Shown here piece after piece: positions 48,609 to 61,115 of a DNA stretch of 64,000 nt. The position numbers and the translations under genes are program-made. The stretch is from assembly GCF_014649535.1 (NCBI RefSeq), contig NZ_BMTF01000005.1:2564-66563 (forward strand), in the 5' to 3' direction. The notes below the pieces were generated by a model. That model did not search any database. It was not told where the DNA came from and saw only the letters and a list, made by a program, of their open reading frames with translations. This DNA comes from Streptomyces gelaticus. Its GTDB lineage: Bacteria > Actinomycetota > Actinomycetes > Streptomycetales > Streptomycetaceae. Every line of letters begins with the position of its first letter. Position 1 is the stretch's first letter.

Positions 48609-49808
48609 CTATTGATTCCGCCTACTGATTAGACACCTTGCCCACTCGGTTACCACCAACAGCGCTTGGCCGGGGTTCAGTCGGGGGTCGCAGAATGTGG
48701 TGTACCGCTCTCCCACCAGATCCAGTTGTCCTGAATCATATACACACTCAGTGATGTGCTCCGGAGTGGTTTCTATATGCAAGCCACCGACTACTCCACC
48801 GGCGCCGCATATAGCCTCCCTCGCCTGTCGCACTTCCGAGATTACATCTTGTATCAATCGGGTTTTCAGTGCGCCGGGGGTGTTCACCGTGTTCCCGTGC
48901 ATTGGGTCTATCAACCAAATCACCGGGTGGTCGGCAACACGGACCACCTTGGCCAAGCTCGTCAACTGTTCCGTGGCCCCGCCTGCGCCCATACGCGCAA
49001 TGAGGGTCAATCGGCCAGGTACGCGATCGGGATCCAGACGCTCACACAGGGCCAGCAATTCGTTCTCGGCGATGCCAGGACCGATCTTGCATGCCACCGG
49101 ATTGAAAACCTGCGCGAGCAGTGCGACATGAGCGCCCTCGGGGCTACGGGTACGGTTGCCGATCCATGGCCAGTGTGTCGAGGTGAGGAACGTGTGTCCC
49201 AGCTCATCGCGCCGTACCATCGGCAGTTCGTAATCGAGCAACAATGCTTCATGGCTCGTCCGTACCTGAGTGTCCCGGTTCAGGTGGGTCATGATTTCTC
49301 GCGCTGCGTGGTAACCCTCCAGTATTCGTCGGGGCTGTGGTTGTCGAAGCAGCGGATCCGGTACAGGACTGTTCACCATGTGTCCGCGAAATGCCGGCAG
49401 CTCCCGACCATCAACCAGTTCGGTCGGCTGGGATCGTGGCTTGGCGAACTGTCCGGCAATGCGACCCACGCGGGTAAGAGGTAGTCCAGTGATGTCCGTA
49501 GCGCGATCGGCCAGTTGATTGAGCAGTGCCACTTTACTGCGCACATGTGCGGCTGTTCGCTCCGCCGGGTCCTCGGCACAGTCGCCTGCCTGTATCACCA
49601 ACCCGTTACCCAAGGCTACGTTCGCGAGGGAAGCTCGTAGTTCTCGTACGGATTTCGCATCCACCAATGGAGGACTGACCGCCAGTCTGGCGGTCACGTC
49701 GGCGAGTGCTGCCCGATCAACCCACTCCGGCTGCTGCAGTGCCGCATGAGTCAGGACTGCGGCCCTGGAATCTTTCCGACCGTCTCGGAAAGGCTTCGCT
49801 AAAGACAC
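48609..49808 (-). CDS. Class II DAHP synthase (short, secondary-metabolism type)
   Basis: About 399 residues. Condenses erythrose 4-phosphate and PEP to DAHP, feeding shikimate/chorismate. Family motifs: GLVIQAGDCAEDPAERT, RVGRIAGQFAKPRSQP, TSHEALLLDYE, STHWPWIGNRTR, NPVACKIGP, LIDPMHGNT and HIETTPEHITEC. It is shorter than the ~450-residue housekeeping enzyme at its N-terminus, a feature of the dedicated copies in phenazine-like and other clusters that escape feedback control. GTG at 49808 is preceded by CAGGAG; codon 3 is the rare leucine codon TTA, which in Streptomyces needs the bldA tRNA. It presumably supplies extra chorismate to the papA-type genes downstream in the cluster. Confidence 0.92.
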   Translation of the reverse strand: MSLAKPFRDGRKDSRAAVLTHAALQQPEWVDRAALADVTARLAVSPPLVDAKSVRELRASLANVALGNGLVIQAGDCAEDPAERTAAHVRSKVALLNQLADRATDITGLPLTRVGRIAGQFAKPRSQPTELVDGRELPAFRGHMVNSPVPDPLLRQPQPRRILEGYHAAREIMTHLNRDTQVRTSHEALLLDYELPMVRRDELGHTFLTSTHWPWIGNRTRSPEGAHVALLAQVFNPVACKIGPGIAENELLALCERLDPDRVPGRLTLIARMGAGGATEQLTSLAKVVRVADHPVIWLIDPMHGNTVNTPGALKTRLIQDVISEVRQAREAICGAGGVVGGLHIETTPEHITECVYDSGQLDLVGERYTTFCDPRLNPGQALLVVTEWARCLISRRNQ

Positions 49809-49825
49809 AATTCTCCTGATTCTAA

Positions 49826-50311
49826 GAGGATGTCTCACGTGGCCGGGCCGAACCCGGTCGATCGTGGCAAGAAGGGCAGCAAGCCGCAGGTCCTGTCCGA
49901 GACTCAGGAAATCCCGCTCGCCGTCGCGGTGTCCGTCGCGAACACCCACGACAGCCTGGCCCTCAAGCTCTTGGTCCGCGGCGTACCCGCGGTCCGCTCC
50001 CGAAACACGGTCCCCGTCACTGCCGCCCCGTCAAACTCCGTGCGGGCAAGGCGTGTTGCTCCGCCGAACACCTCGCCTGGCTGCGTGAGCGCGGACTCGT
50101 CCCGCGCATCGCACGGCCCGTGATCGAGTCGAGCAAGCGGCTCGGCCGGCACCGCTGGAAGATCGAGCGGTCGATCGCCCGGCTGCTCGGCTATCGCAGG
50201 CTCACCGTCCGGTACGAGCGAAAGGGCTCCCACTTCCTCACCTTCCTCGGTCTCGCTGCCGCTCTCACCTGCTACGAGAAGCTCGCAAAACTCACCACGT
50301 GAGACGTTCTC
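49826..50311 (+). mobile_element. Internally deleted IS5-type insertion sequence
   Basis: Bounded by 16-bp imperfect terminal inverted repeats: GAGGATGTCTCACGTG at 49826-49841 and CACGTGAGACGTTCTC at 50296-50311 (14 of 16 match). Directly inside the left end, the + strand encodes the C-terminal half of an IS5/IS112-like DDE transposase in two frames: AGPNPVDRGKKGSKPQVLSE, PLAVAVSVANTHDSLALKLL and, after a frameshift around 50030-50120, ESSKRLGRHRWKIERSIARL and LTVRYERKGSHFLTFLGL. The N-terminal half, including the first catalytic Asp, is gone. It is non-autonomous. It lies between the DAHP synthase and MFS genes of the cluster. Confidence 0.85.
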
Positions 50312-50330
50312 CAGGAGCCAGTTCCAAACC

Positions 50331-51560
50331 TCACTGGGCTTCTCCTGCCGTCGCCTTCGCGGCATCCAAACGGAGCTCTCCCCACCGCACCGCCGGAACC
50401 ATGAGGAAACTTGCTGCGACAAAGAGTGCGCCGAGCAGGATCCAGCCGAATGATCCCCAGTAAACGAGCAGGCCGGTCAACACGAGCGGGCCGATGAGCT
50501 CCGCCACGGTGAGGCCGGATCCGAAGAACGCTTGGTACTGACCGTGCCGGCCTTCGGGGGTGAGACCGAAGCTTATCTCCCATGTGGCGGGCATCTGCAT
50601 CATCTCGCCGAGGGTCTGAATCGCAGTGGCGGTCAAGAGCAGTAACACCGCGGACCATGCCGAGCCACCACTCCCGGAGAAGGCGAAGACCACACAGCTC
50701 GCACCGAGTAACAGGCCGCCTTTCACCACGTACCGCGCCGCACTCGTCATGTTGGTGACACGGCGCGCCACGCGTACCTGGAAGACGACGATCGTCAGTG
50801 TATTGAGGACGAACATTGCCGCCACAACCCATTTCGGAGCCTCGGTGTGCAGGACGATCCACAACGGCAGAGCCACGTCGATCAGCGGGCCATGCAGTAC
50901 CAGGATCAGGTTCAGCAGACTTATGGCAACGTAGGGACGATCTTTGAGCACCGTCTGCGACTTCTCGCCCTTTTCTTTGGCCGGTGTCTGGGCGACGGTT
51001 GGTACCTTCAGCAGCACCAGTGCTGCTACCAGGAAGCCACACGCATCAAGGGCGAAGGCGATGAGATACGCCTCTCGCGTGTCGAAGAACAGCACCATAC
51101 CGCCCAGTGCGGCCCCGATCGCCAGTCCAGCGTTGTACCCGGCCTGCAGGAATGCACGAACCGTGGTGATCTGGTCCTTGGGCACGACCCCGGCCAGCAG
51201 CGCCTGTTGAGCCGCGGAGCCGCTACGCTGCCCGATGGCGTACAGCGTGGCCGCCAGCACGAACAGCGGAAAGGAGCGAATGAAGATATAGGAGCCTACG
51301 GCCAGGGCCGCGCAGCAGTAGAAGAAGATCGCAGTTTCCCGCGCGCCACGGCGATCCGAAACGTGCCCGAGCGGTACACCGACTGCCAACGCCACGGTCC
51401 AGGCTATGGTCAGTCCGAGACCGAGCTTGGCCGGCGATAATCCGACAATTTGCGTAAAGAATAGTGCCGATGTCACGTAATACGCACCGTCGCCGGTTCT
51501 GCTGATCAGCTGAACCAAAGCGAGGGTGCGGGCCGGACCACGCAGGTCGGTCGCTTTCAT
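50331..51560 (-). CDS. MFS exporter of the peptide cluster
   Basis: About 409 residues with 12 probable TM helices. Seen: DGAYYVTSALFFTQIVGLSPAKLGLGLTIA, the loop 2-3 motif GHVSDRRGARET, and GQRSGSAAQQALLAGVVPKDQ, as in DHA1/MFS_1 drug exporters. ATG at 51560 has GGGAGTAGAACA upstream; an extended frame reaches 51938 but overlaps the dehydrogenase gene. It is the last gene before the IS remnant and is the likely exporter, hence self-resistance gene, for the cluster's product. Confidence 0.85.
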   Translation of the reverse strand: MKATDLRGPARTLALVQLISRTGDGAYYVTSALFFTQIVGLSPAKLGLGLTIAWTVALAVGVPLGHVSDRRGARETAIFFYCCAALAVGSYIFIRSFPLFVLAATLYAIGQRSGSAAQQALLAGVVPKDQITTVRAFLQAGYNAGLAIGAALGGMVLFFDTREAYLIAFALDACGFLVAALVLLKVPTVAQTPAKEKGEKSQTVLKDRPYVAISLLNLILVLHGPLIDVALPLWIVLHTEAPKWVVAAMFVLNTLTIVVFQVRVARRVTNMTSAARYVVKGGLLLGASCVVFAFSGSGGSAWSAVLLLLTATAIQTLGEMMQMPATWEISFGLTPEGRHGQYQAFFGSGLTVAELIGPLVLTGLLVYWGSFGWILLGALFVAASFLMVPAVRWGELRLDAAKATAGEAQ

Positions 51561-51627
51561 TGTTCTACTCCCGTGACTTTCCATTACCTTCTCGTAACTC
51601 ACTGAACGGCGCGTAACTCTCTGGTGG

Positions 51628-54963
<3,336 letters not shown>

Positions 54964-54968
54964 GGCAT

Positions 54969-57305
54969 TCACTTCCTGAAGGAAGTGGTGTAGCGGGGGC
55001 GGTCCTCCTGATCGCGGTGGCCCTCACCGTCGCCGAACAGGCCGGACTCCGCCAGCAAGGCCGGTACGACCCCGATCTGCGGGTCGTCATGCTCTATCGC
55101 CAATGCGCCACCTGGCCGCAGCAGCCGTCCAGCAGTGGAAATCACCTGGCGAATCACGTCGAGGCCGTCGGCGCCGGCGAAGATGGCTCGTGCCGGGTGG
55201 TGCTTCCCGAACTCCGGCGAGATCTCCATACCGACCGGAACATAGGGAGGGTTGGCAAGCACGAGATCAACCCGGCCTCGAAGGGACAACAGCAGATCTC
55301 GATCGGCGACGTCACCCGCATGTACGGTGACCGGCGTGTCGCCCGCCGCCGCCCGCGTTGCCGCGTTGCGGTGCGCACACTCCAGCGCCGCCTCGTCCAG
55401 GTCGACCGCATGAACCTGGGCATCAGGACGGGCGTGGGCCACGGCCAACGCAACCGCCGCGGAACCCGTGCAGAGGTCGACCACAACGGGATTCTGGATC
55501 TCGGAGATGGTCGACAGCCCCCATGCCAGAAGACATTCCGTGGGGAACAGTGGCACGAACACGCCCTCGTTGACCGATACCACCACACCACCCAACCGAG
55601 CGTGCCCGATGATGTGGCCGAGCGGTATCCGTTCGGCTCGCCTGGCCACGAGAGCACGCACCTCGCGTGCAGCCTCCTCGGATACCTGGTCCTGGGGCTC
55701 GGGTGAGCCCAGGACGTGGGCCAACAACGCGTCGGCGTCCTGCTGTGGGTGCGGTACGCCGCTGCTCGTCAACGTGCGAACCGTTTCCCGAGCAAGGTCT
55801 TCGACCGACAGGCTCCCAGAACTCGAACTCGGTACCGCCGTGGAAGAAGCGCCGACATTCGGCACGCCGCGGCCGGCCGCGTAGTAGTCGCGCAGGGCCT
55901 GCGTGAGCGGAGGGTTCAGGCGCGATGCCGCGAGCAGTTCCGGCGGGGGCGTGAAGGTCGGATCCAGCTCCTGCGCCCTCTGCGTGTAGGCGGCATGCAG
56001 ATAGTGCTCGATGGTGGCGGGCCAGTAGATGGGGACAGACCAGTCGGACTCGTAGCCCGTTGCCAGCATGTGTGTGACGGTGGCGTCCACAATCTCTTCG
56101 CGGCTTGCCGGCTGAATAGGGGGGCGGACCGGCCTGAAGGGCTCCAGGTCGATGGAGGATTCCTCCTTGAGCAGGAGTGCGGCCATTTCTCGGGCCAGCA
56201 GCGGCGACAGTGTCAGGCCGTCTCGGTACGTACCGGTCATCATCCACAGGCCATTCAGCCCCGTCTCACCGAGCAGCGGCATTCCGTCGAGCGACACAGG
56301 TCGGTTTCCGACCTGAATCTTGCGCAGACCGCTATCGGCCAGGTTCTTACGAACCTGGCGATTGGCGCAGTTGAGCAGGAAGAGCACATCCGAGATGAGC
56401 GCGGTTTCTCGCGGCTCGACTGAAACGATGTTCGTCGCCCCTACATAGACCTGACCGCCAGGGCGCGGGACGACGTGCAGGCCACATGCGAAAGCGCGGT
56501 TGGGCGTGCGTATCACACTGGGCGGGCAGGTGCCGTCCTCGGTGTCCACCACAGCGGACACGCCGTAGCCGCTGATGAGCCGCGGGATCTGGACAGCCTG
56601 TTCAGGCACGCTGTCCAGGACAACTTGAGAGTAGGCCCCGGCAGCCAGCACAGTCTTGTCGGTTCGCAATACCGTGCCTGACTCCAGTGCGATCCCGTGC
56701 ACTCGACCGTTGGCATGTTCAACACGCGTCGCGCGCTCTGCGACCAGCATTCCGCCGGCGGCCAAGAACGCCTTTTCAAGGCGCATGAGCAACTCGGTGG
56801 CGTTCACCGCATGCTCGTTCGGCAGGAACATCGCCTGGAGTGGACGTGCCGTAGGCTCGGCATCCAACCAATCGATATCCTCGGGATCCACGTCCTCGAA
56901 CTTCTCGCCGTACTTGATGAGCGAATCACGTATGGCTTTGAAATTCCGCGTGTCGATCTCAGGCACGCCGACCGTGTTCAGCATGACGACGGTGCCCTTG
57001 GCCGTCAGCAGATCCGTGTCAGTCGAGTCGAGGCGAAGTTGGCTCAACCACTCGGGCCACAGTTTGCTCGCCTGATGGGCCCAGTCGAGCTTGGTTCGGC
57101 CGTGCTCGCTGTTCAGGTGCTCGGCCGTAACCTCCCCGAAGGCTCCAAGCATCGCTCCCGCGGCCGCGGATGCGGCGCCCGGTCGGTGTGGTTGACCAAG
57201 CACGGCCACACTCACCTTACGTCGGGCAAGTTCCAAGCCGAGCGCGAGCCCCAACGCGCCATTGCCGACCACAACGACGTCGTACGAGTGGTTGCCCTCA
57301 GACAT
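54969..57305 (-). CDS. Fusion: ThiO-like FAD amine oxidase + PrmC/HemK-like N-methyltransferase
   Basis: A single 778-residue frame. Residues 1-~400 are a DAO/ThiO-type flavoprotein: FAD loop VVVVGNGALGLALGLELA, ASAAAGAMLGAFGE, and the C-terminal GTYRDGLTLSPLLAREMA. Residues ~400-480 are helical and of unknown type, then a Ser-rich linker (ASSTAVPSSSSGS). Residues 498-778 are a complete PrmC/HemK-like methyltransferase, including the N-terminal helical domain (VEDLARETVRTLTSSGVPHPQQDADALLAHVLG), SAM motif VVDLCTGSAAVALAVA (~608) and LVLANPPYVP (NPPY at 685-688). The PrmC substrate motif IPRPETE is altered to VPLFPTE. NPPY enzymes methylate planar nitrogens. A role on the aryl amine of 4-aminophenylalanine or on the growing peptide is inferred. 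It follows directly upstream of papB. Confidence 0.85.
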   Translation of the reverse strand: MSEGNHSYDVVVVGNGALGLALGLELARRKVSVAVLGQPHRPGAASAAAGAMLGAFGEVTAEHLNSEHGRTKLDWAHQASKLWPEWLSQLRLDSTDTDLLTAKGTVVMLNTVGVPEIDTRNFKAIRDSLIKYGEKFEDVDPEDIDWLDAEPTARPLQAMFLPNEHAVNATELLMRLEKAFLAAGGMLVAERATRVEHANGRVHGIALESGTVLRTDKTVLAAGAYSQVVLDSVPEQAVQIPRLISGYGVSAVVDTEDGTCPPSVIRTPNRAFACGLHVVPRPGGQVYVGATNIVSVEPRETALISDVLFLLNCANRQVRKNLADSGLRKIQVGNRPVSLDGMPLLGETGLNGLWMMTGTYRDGLTLSPLLAREMAALLLKEESSIDLEPFRPVRPPIQPASREEIVDATVTHMLATGYESDWSVPIYWPATIEHYLHAAYTQRAQELDPTFTPPPELLAASRLNPPLTQALRDYYAAGRGVPNVGASSTAVPSSSSGSLSVEDLARETVRTLTSSGVPHPQQDADALLAHVLGSPEPQDQVSEEAAREVRALVARRAERIPLGHIIGHARLGGVVVSVNEGVFVPLFPTECLLAWGLSTISEIQNPVVVDLCTGSAAVALAVAHARPDAQVHAVDLDEAALECAHRNAATRAAAGDTPVTVHAGDVADRDLLLSLRGRVDLVLANPPYVPVGMEISPEFGKHHPARAIFAGADGLDVIRQVISTAGRLLRPGGALAIEHDDPQIGVVPALLAESGLFGDGEGHRDQEDRPRYTTSFRK

Positions 57306-57347
57306 CAGTATGTTCCCTTTCCGAGTCGAATCTTTCAGCTGAGCCGC

Positions 57348-58895
57348 TCATTTCGACAATTCCTCAGCCAATCGCCGCCGGTCGACCTTTCCGTTGACAT
57401 TGAGTGGAAAAGTCTCGAACGCTGTCAGCGAGGCAGGCACCATGTAAGAGGGAAGTCTTTCCCGGAGCACCCGGAACAGATCTTCGGTGTTGCCGATCCG
57501 GCCCGTGTACGCAGCGGCCAGTACTGCTTCGCCGCCGGTTGCCGACTGGGCAACCACTATGGCGTCCCGCACTCCAGGCTGCTCCCGCAGCACGGCTTCA
57601 ATCTCGCCGAGTTCGATGCGGTAACCGCGCACCTTCACCTGATGGTCCAGACGTTCACAGTAGATATAGCCGTCCACACTGATGCGAACCCGGTCACCGG
57701 TGCGGTACCAATGCCGGTCAGTGAGCCGGGTCCCCGGATCGTACGGAGTCGCTTTGTCTCCGTCGTAGGTCAGGAATCGGCCCTCGTTGTTCGCCGGGTC
57801 AAGGTAGCCAGCGAAGCGTTGCGGACCTCGGATGCACAGCTCACCCTCCTCGGCCTGCTTGCCGTCAGCGTCCAGAACGATGCATTCCAGCGAACTGAGG
57901 CCGTAGCCGATAGGAACTGTTCCATTCGGTGTACGTGGCCATTCCGCTACCTGCTTGGGCAACACGTACTCGGCGCAGATGATGGTGAGTTCGGTGGGCC
58001 CATAGGCGTTCTCCACCACCCCGTTCGGCGCTGCCGCGTGCCAGGCTTCCGCCTGTTGGAGAGTAAGGGGCTCGCCCGCGAACATGCTGTGTCGCAGCGT
58101 GGGCATCGACCCGGGCCGGAGAGGTTCTACCCGCTGCGTCAAGGAGATCACCGAGGGTACCGAGAACCAGTGCGTGAGTCCGCGGCGCCGCACGAACCGG
58201 GCTGCCGCGAGCAGATCGTTGCGACCAGGCACCACTACCGTGGCGCCGGAGCCGAACGCGGCGAACATCGCCAGCACCGACAAATCGAAGGTCAAATCGA
58301 ATGGTTGAAGTACTCGGCACCCGGGCTCGAGTTCGTAATGTTTGATGCTGTGGCCGAGATACGCCGATATATTGCGGTGCTGGATAGGCACCCCTTTGGG
58401 CTCGCCGAGGGAGCCCGAGGTGAACAATATGTAGGCCAAGTCTCCGGGCTGGGCGACGAGTTCAGGCAGCTCACCCGTGCCTGTGGGCAGGGTTCCCGAT
58501 AATTCGCCGGAATCCACGGCGAGTATTCGGGTAGGTAGGTCGACGTCGATCCGTTCCTGGTCGACCAGCACCAGGCCCAGCCCAGCGGCTTGACTGATTG
58601 CCGCGTTACGAGCGGTGGGGAACGACGGGTTGAGTGGCACGACCGTGGCACCGAGTCGTTGGACAGCAAGGTACCCGGCGTACGCGGAAACTGTGCCTGC
58701 TGCCGCCAGCAAACCGACACGCCCGGGCGCGACGTCGTCATTGGCACCGAGCAACTGGACGGCAATTCTCTCGGCCATGCCTTCAAGTTCCGCGTAGCTG
58801 ATTACCCGATCGGCTATCTCCAGCGCGGGCTGATCCGGGCAGCGCTTCGCCGAGGCGGCGAACCACTCATACAGAGGTATGGTTTTTGTGTTCAT
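57348..58895 (-). CDS. Free-standing NRPS adenylation enzyme
   Basis: About 515 residues, a complete AMP-forming adenylation domain: ILFTSGSLGEPKGVPI (A3), FDLTFDLSVLAMF (A4), NAYGPTELTI (A5), GELCIRGP, YRTGDRVR (A7), LDHQVKVRGYRIELGEIE (A8) and NGKVDR with the A10 lysine. It ends just after A10 and has no carrier domain. A hand alignment to GrsA gives the pocket D-L-L-F-M-A-A-I-I-K, which I cannot assign to a substrate. It presumably charges a PCP in trans, most likely that of the C-PCP-TE protein. ATG at 58895; the longer open frame upstream lacks adenylation sequence. Confidence 0.88.
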   Translation of the reverse strand: MNTKTIPLYEWFAASAKRCPDQPALEIADRVISYAELEGMAERIAVQLLGANDDVAPGRVGLLAAAGTVSAYAGYLAVQRLGATVVPLNPSFPTARNAAISQAAGLGLVLVDQERIDVDLPTRILAVDSGELSGTLPTGTGELPELVAQPGDLAYILFTSGSLGEPKGVPIQHRNISAYLGHSIKHYELEPGCRVLQPFDLTFDLSVLAMFAAFGSGATVVVPGRNDLLAAARFVRRRGLTHWFSVPSVISLTQRVEPLRPGSMPTLRHSMFAGEPLTLQQAEAWHAAAPNGVVENAYGPTELTIICAEYVLPKQVAEWPRTPNGTVPIGYGLSSLECIVLDADGKQAEEGELCIRGPQRFAGYLDPANNEGRFLTYDGDKATPYDPGTRLTDRHWYRTGDRVRISVDGYIYCERLDHQVKVRGYRIELGEIEAVLREQPGVRDAIVVAQSATGGEAVLAAAYTGRIGNTEDLFRVLRERLPSYMVPASLTAFETFPLNVNGKVDRRRLAEELSK

Positions 58896-59038
58896 TCCGG
58901 TTGCGTTGCCCCTTCGAATGGGCTTTACACCGTACTGCCGCCGAGAACGGTGTCGGAGGCCAGGAATTCGGATGCTTGTGGCACGGTAAAGAGAAACCAC
59001 TCCTTCACGAACAGCGCCTGGCCTGCTCGACGTCGTGG

Positions 59039-60199
59039 CTATGGCAGTCGGCTGTGAGGCGTTGATCCGCTTACGACCATGACGATCCGATCGCTGGGTG
59101 CCAGATGGCCGGACCCCGCGGCCTGCCGCAGCCCACCCCAGCAGATGAAGGCGGACTTCTCCGTCTCGTAATCCACCGGAATGTCCAGCTCGGCGCATGC
59201 ATCGATCAGCAACGGAGCCTCCGCTTCCACCCGTGACGGGTCCGCGGAGTCGATGCGGGCGCCGGTTTCCGCGACCAGTTGACGGACCAACGGCAACGTG
59301 CGGTTCGGGTTCGTCGACTGGAGCGTGGGCTCGAAGGCCTTCTCCGGCGGCACCATGTCACCCAAGTCGATCTCGTTACGGCCGTCCCGCAACGCCGCGC
59401 CCAGCAGCCCGGCGTCCGATGCCTGGAACAGGTGATACGTGTGTTCGCCCACTGCCGGCAGTCCTGCGGCCCGGGCGCGTCGGATTCCGCGCTCGATGCC
59501 GAGCGGGCCGTAGCCGCTGGCAATCGTCACCGCGACGATCGTGGCATCGGCGCACCGCTCCGCGATCGCCAGCCCCAGCGGCGCTTTGCCCTCGATCTTC
59601 CACTGGCTCGGTGTCAGCCGCAGTGCGCCGTGTTCCTTGCTGTACGCGATGGCCGCGTCGGCCGCGTCGGCCATGTTGCCCGGCACGGGCACCACGCGCG
59701 ACTTGCCCATCAACCTGGTCGGACACTTGTAGGCGGATGCCTCCGGCACGAACGCCGTGCACGTGATGCCCAGTCGGTCCATGTAGTACTGGTAGGACCG
59801 TGCTGTGTTGCCGGAGCTGTGCATGCACACCGACGACACACCCCACTCCAGGCACTTGGCCGCCAGGAGCACGCCCTCGTTGTCCTTGAACGTGCCGGTG
59901 TCGTTCCAGGTCTGCGGCAGCAACCGGACGGACGCGACACCGAGCGCTTCGGCCAGCCGTGGGCTTTCCACAGGCAGTAAGGCCTTCTCGTTGCTGCGCA
60001 GGTTGTCAGGCTCGGACACCGGCAGGAGCGCGGCGTAGCGGCCGACACCCGGTGTGTCGCTGACCGCGTCCGCCCAGCTCCGAAGGTCGTCGAGTGACGG
60101 CGTCAGTGCTTCGCCGCAGCGGGTGCACAGCCATTCATTGGGGCCGTCCACAATGCCGACACCGGGCATCTCGGAACATTTTTTGCAGATGAGTTTCAT
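59039..60199 (-). CDS. Threonine-synthase-like PLP enzyme with N-terminal zinc ribbon
   Basis: About 386 residues. N-terminal CKKCSEMPG and CTRCGEALTP form a CxxC...CxxC zinc ribbon. The fold-type II PLP domain has TWNDTGTFKDNEGVLLA (the Lys of FKD is the expected Schiff-base residue), MHSSGNTARSYQYYM, and VTIASGYGPLGIERG for phosphate binding. It belongs to the threonine synthase/cysteate synthase group, which replaces a gamma- or beta-phosphate of a phosphorylated amino acid. In a peptide cluster it should make an unusual amino acid building block. Which phosphorylated substrate or nucleophile it uses cannot be told. ATG at 60199 follows GGGAACGAGAGA. Confidence 0.8.
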   Translation of the reverse strand: MKLICKKCSEMPGVGIVDGPNEWLCTRCGEALTPSLDDLRSWADAVSDTPGVGRYAALLPVSEPDNLRSNEKALLPVESPRLAEALGVASVRLLPQTWNDTGTFKDNEGVLLAAKCLEWGVSSVCMHSSGNTARSYQYYMDRLGITCTAFVPEASAYKCPTRLMGKSRVVPVPGNMADAADAAIAYSKEHGALRLTPSQWKIEGKAPLGLAIAERCADATIVAVTIASGYGPLGIERGIRRARAAGLPAVGEHTYHLFQASDAGLLGAALRDGRNEIDLGDMVPPEKAFEPTLQSTNPNRTLPLVRQLVAETGARIDSADPSRVEAEAPLLIDACAELDIPVDYETEKSAFICWGGLRQAAGSGHLAPSDRIVMVVSGSTPHSRLP

Positions 60200-60291
60200 T
60201 CTCTCGTTCCCTCTGTCGTCAAATGAGCGCTCTCCATCCCGCGGCCCCGGCGAACGCGCCAACGCCCAAGTGGCCACAGGATGAAGAACAT

Positions 60292-60981
60292 TCAGGATGC
60301 GTCGGACGCTTGCCGGGAAATTCGCATGATCTCGGAGACGCGCTTGGTCACCGACACCGGATCGTCGTGCCTGTCCGCGAGCGCGGCGCCGCCCATGGTG
60401 AAGCCCCAGGCGCCCGCGGCGGCGATGTCGGTGATCTGCGCCGCGTCACGCACGCCTCCCGCGATGAGAAAGGGCACGGTCGCCGCAGCCGCGGTGCGCT
60501 CCATCAGCAGCACAGGGTCGTAGGAGTTCTGCCTGTAGGGCATGAGGACCAGGCCCGCCACGCCGTGCGTCGCGCTCAGCCGCTCCGCCTCGGCGGCCAG
60601 TTCGTCGGGCGAGCTGTCCAGCACCAGCGGGTTGCCGGACATGGATCCGACGAACGGCCAGTATTCGGGCTTCCCGCTGCCTGCGAACGCTTCCGCCGCG
60701 CTTGGCCGCCACGTTCCGACCACACGGTCCACGCCGAGGTCCAGCGCCAGTTGGCAGCCGCGTTCCTGGCCGGCCTCGCTCGTGTCGGCCAGCTCCAGCA
60801 GGACCGACCGGCCGTCCGCGTGCGCGGCTTCGGTCAGGTCCCTGGCCATGTGCGGATCGGTGTCAACGTCCTTGAACGCTATGATCCGGAGTTCGTCGAC
60901 CGAGAGCTTCTCGTACACGTCGACCGCGTCCGGGATGGTCCTGTCCTTCTCGGTCAACATCAGAACGAAGTTCAAAGCCAC
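60292..60981 (-). CDS. TIM-barrel-like protein of unknown function
   Basis: A 229-residue protein with alternating strand/helix pattern: NFVLMLTEKDRTIPDAVDVYEKL, ELRIIAFKDVD, RSVLLELADTS, GVDRVVGTW, GVAGLVLMPYR, VPFLIAGGVRDAAQITDIAAAGAWGFTMGGAAL. The last segment is a typical phosphate-binding barrel end, similar to HisA or ThiG. I do not recognise the family. Its gene lies 93 bases upstream of the threonine-synthase-like gene, so it probably acts on the same precursor. GTG start at 60981. No aminotransferase or oxygenase motif is visible. Confidence 0.65.
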   Translation of the reverse strand: MALNFVLMLTEKDRTIPDAVDVYEKLSVDELRIIAFKDVDTDPHMARDLTEAAHADGRSVLLELADTSEAGQERGCQLALDLGVDRVVGTWRPSAAEAFAGSGKPEYWPFVGSMSGNPLVLDSSPDELAAEAERLSATHGVAGLVLMPYRQNSYDPVLLMERTAAAATVPFLIAGGVRDAAQITDIAAAGAWGFTMGGAALADRHDDPVSVTKRVSEIMRISRQASDAS

Positions 60982-61115
60982 TTCGTCTCACATCCTCATA
61001 GTGTAGTAGGAATATCAACTGCCGGTTGGACGCAGACACATCTTTTGTTCTTGAATTTCCATGTGCTTCCGCGTTGATTAGCGTGTCGGCAAGGCGTTGC
61101 CGTAGGGGCAGTGAT

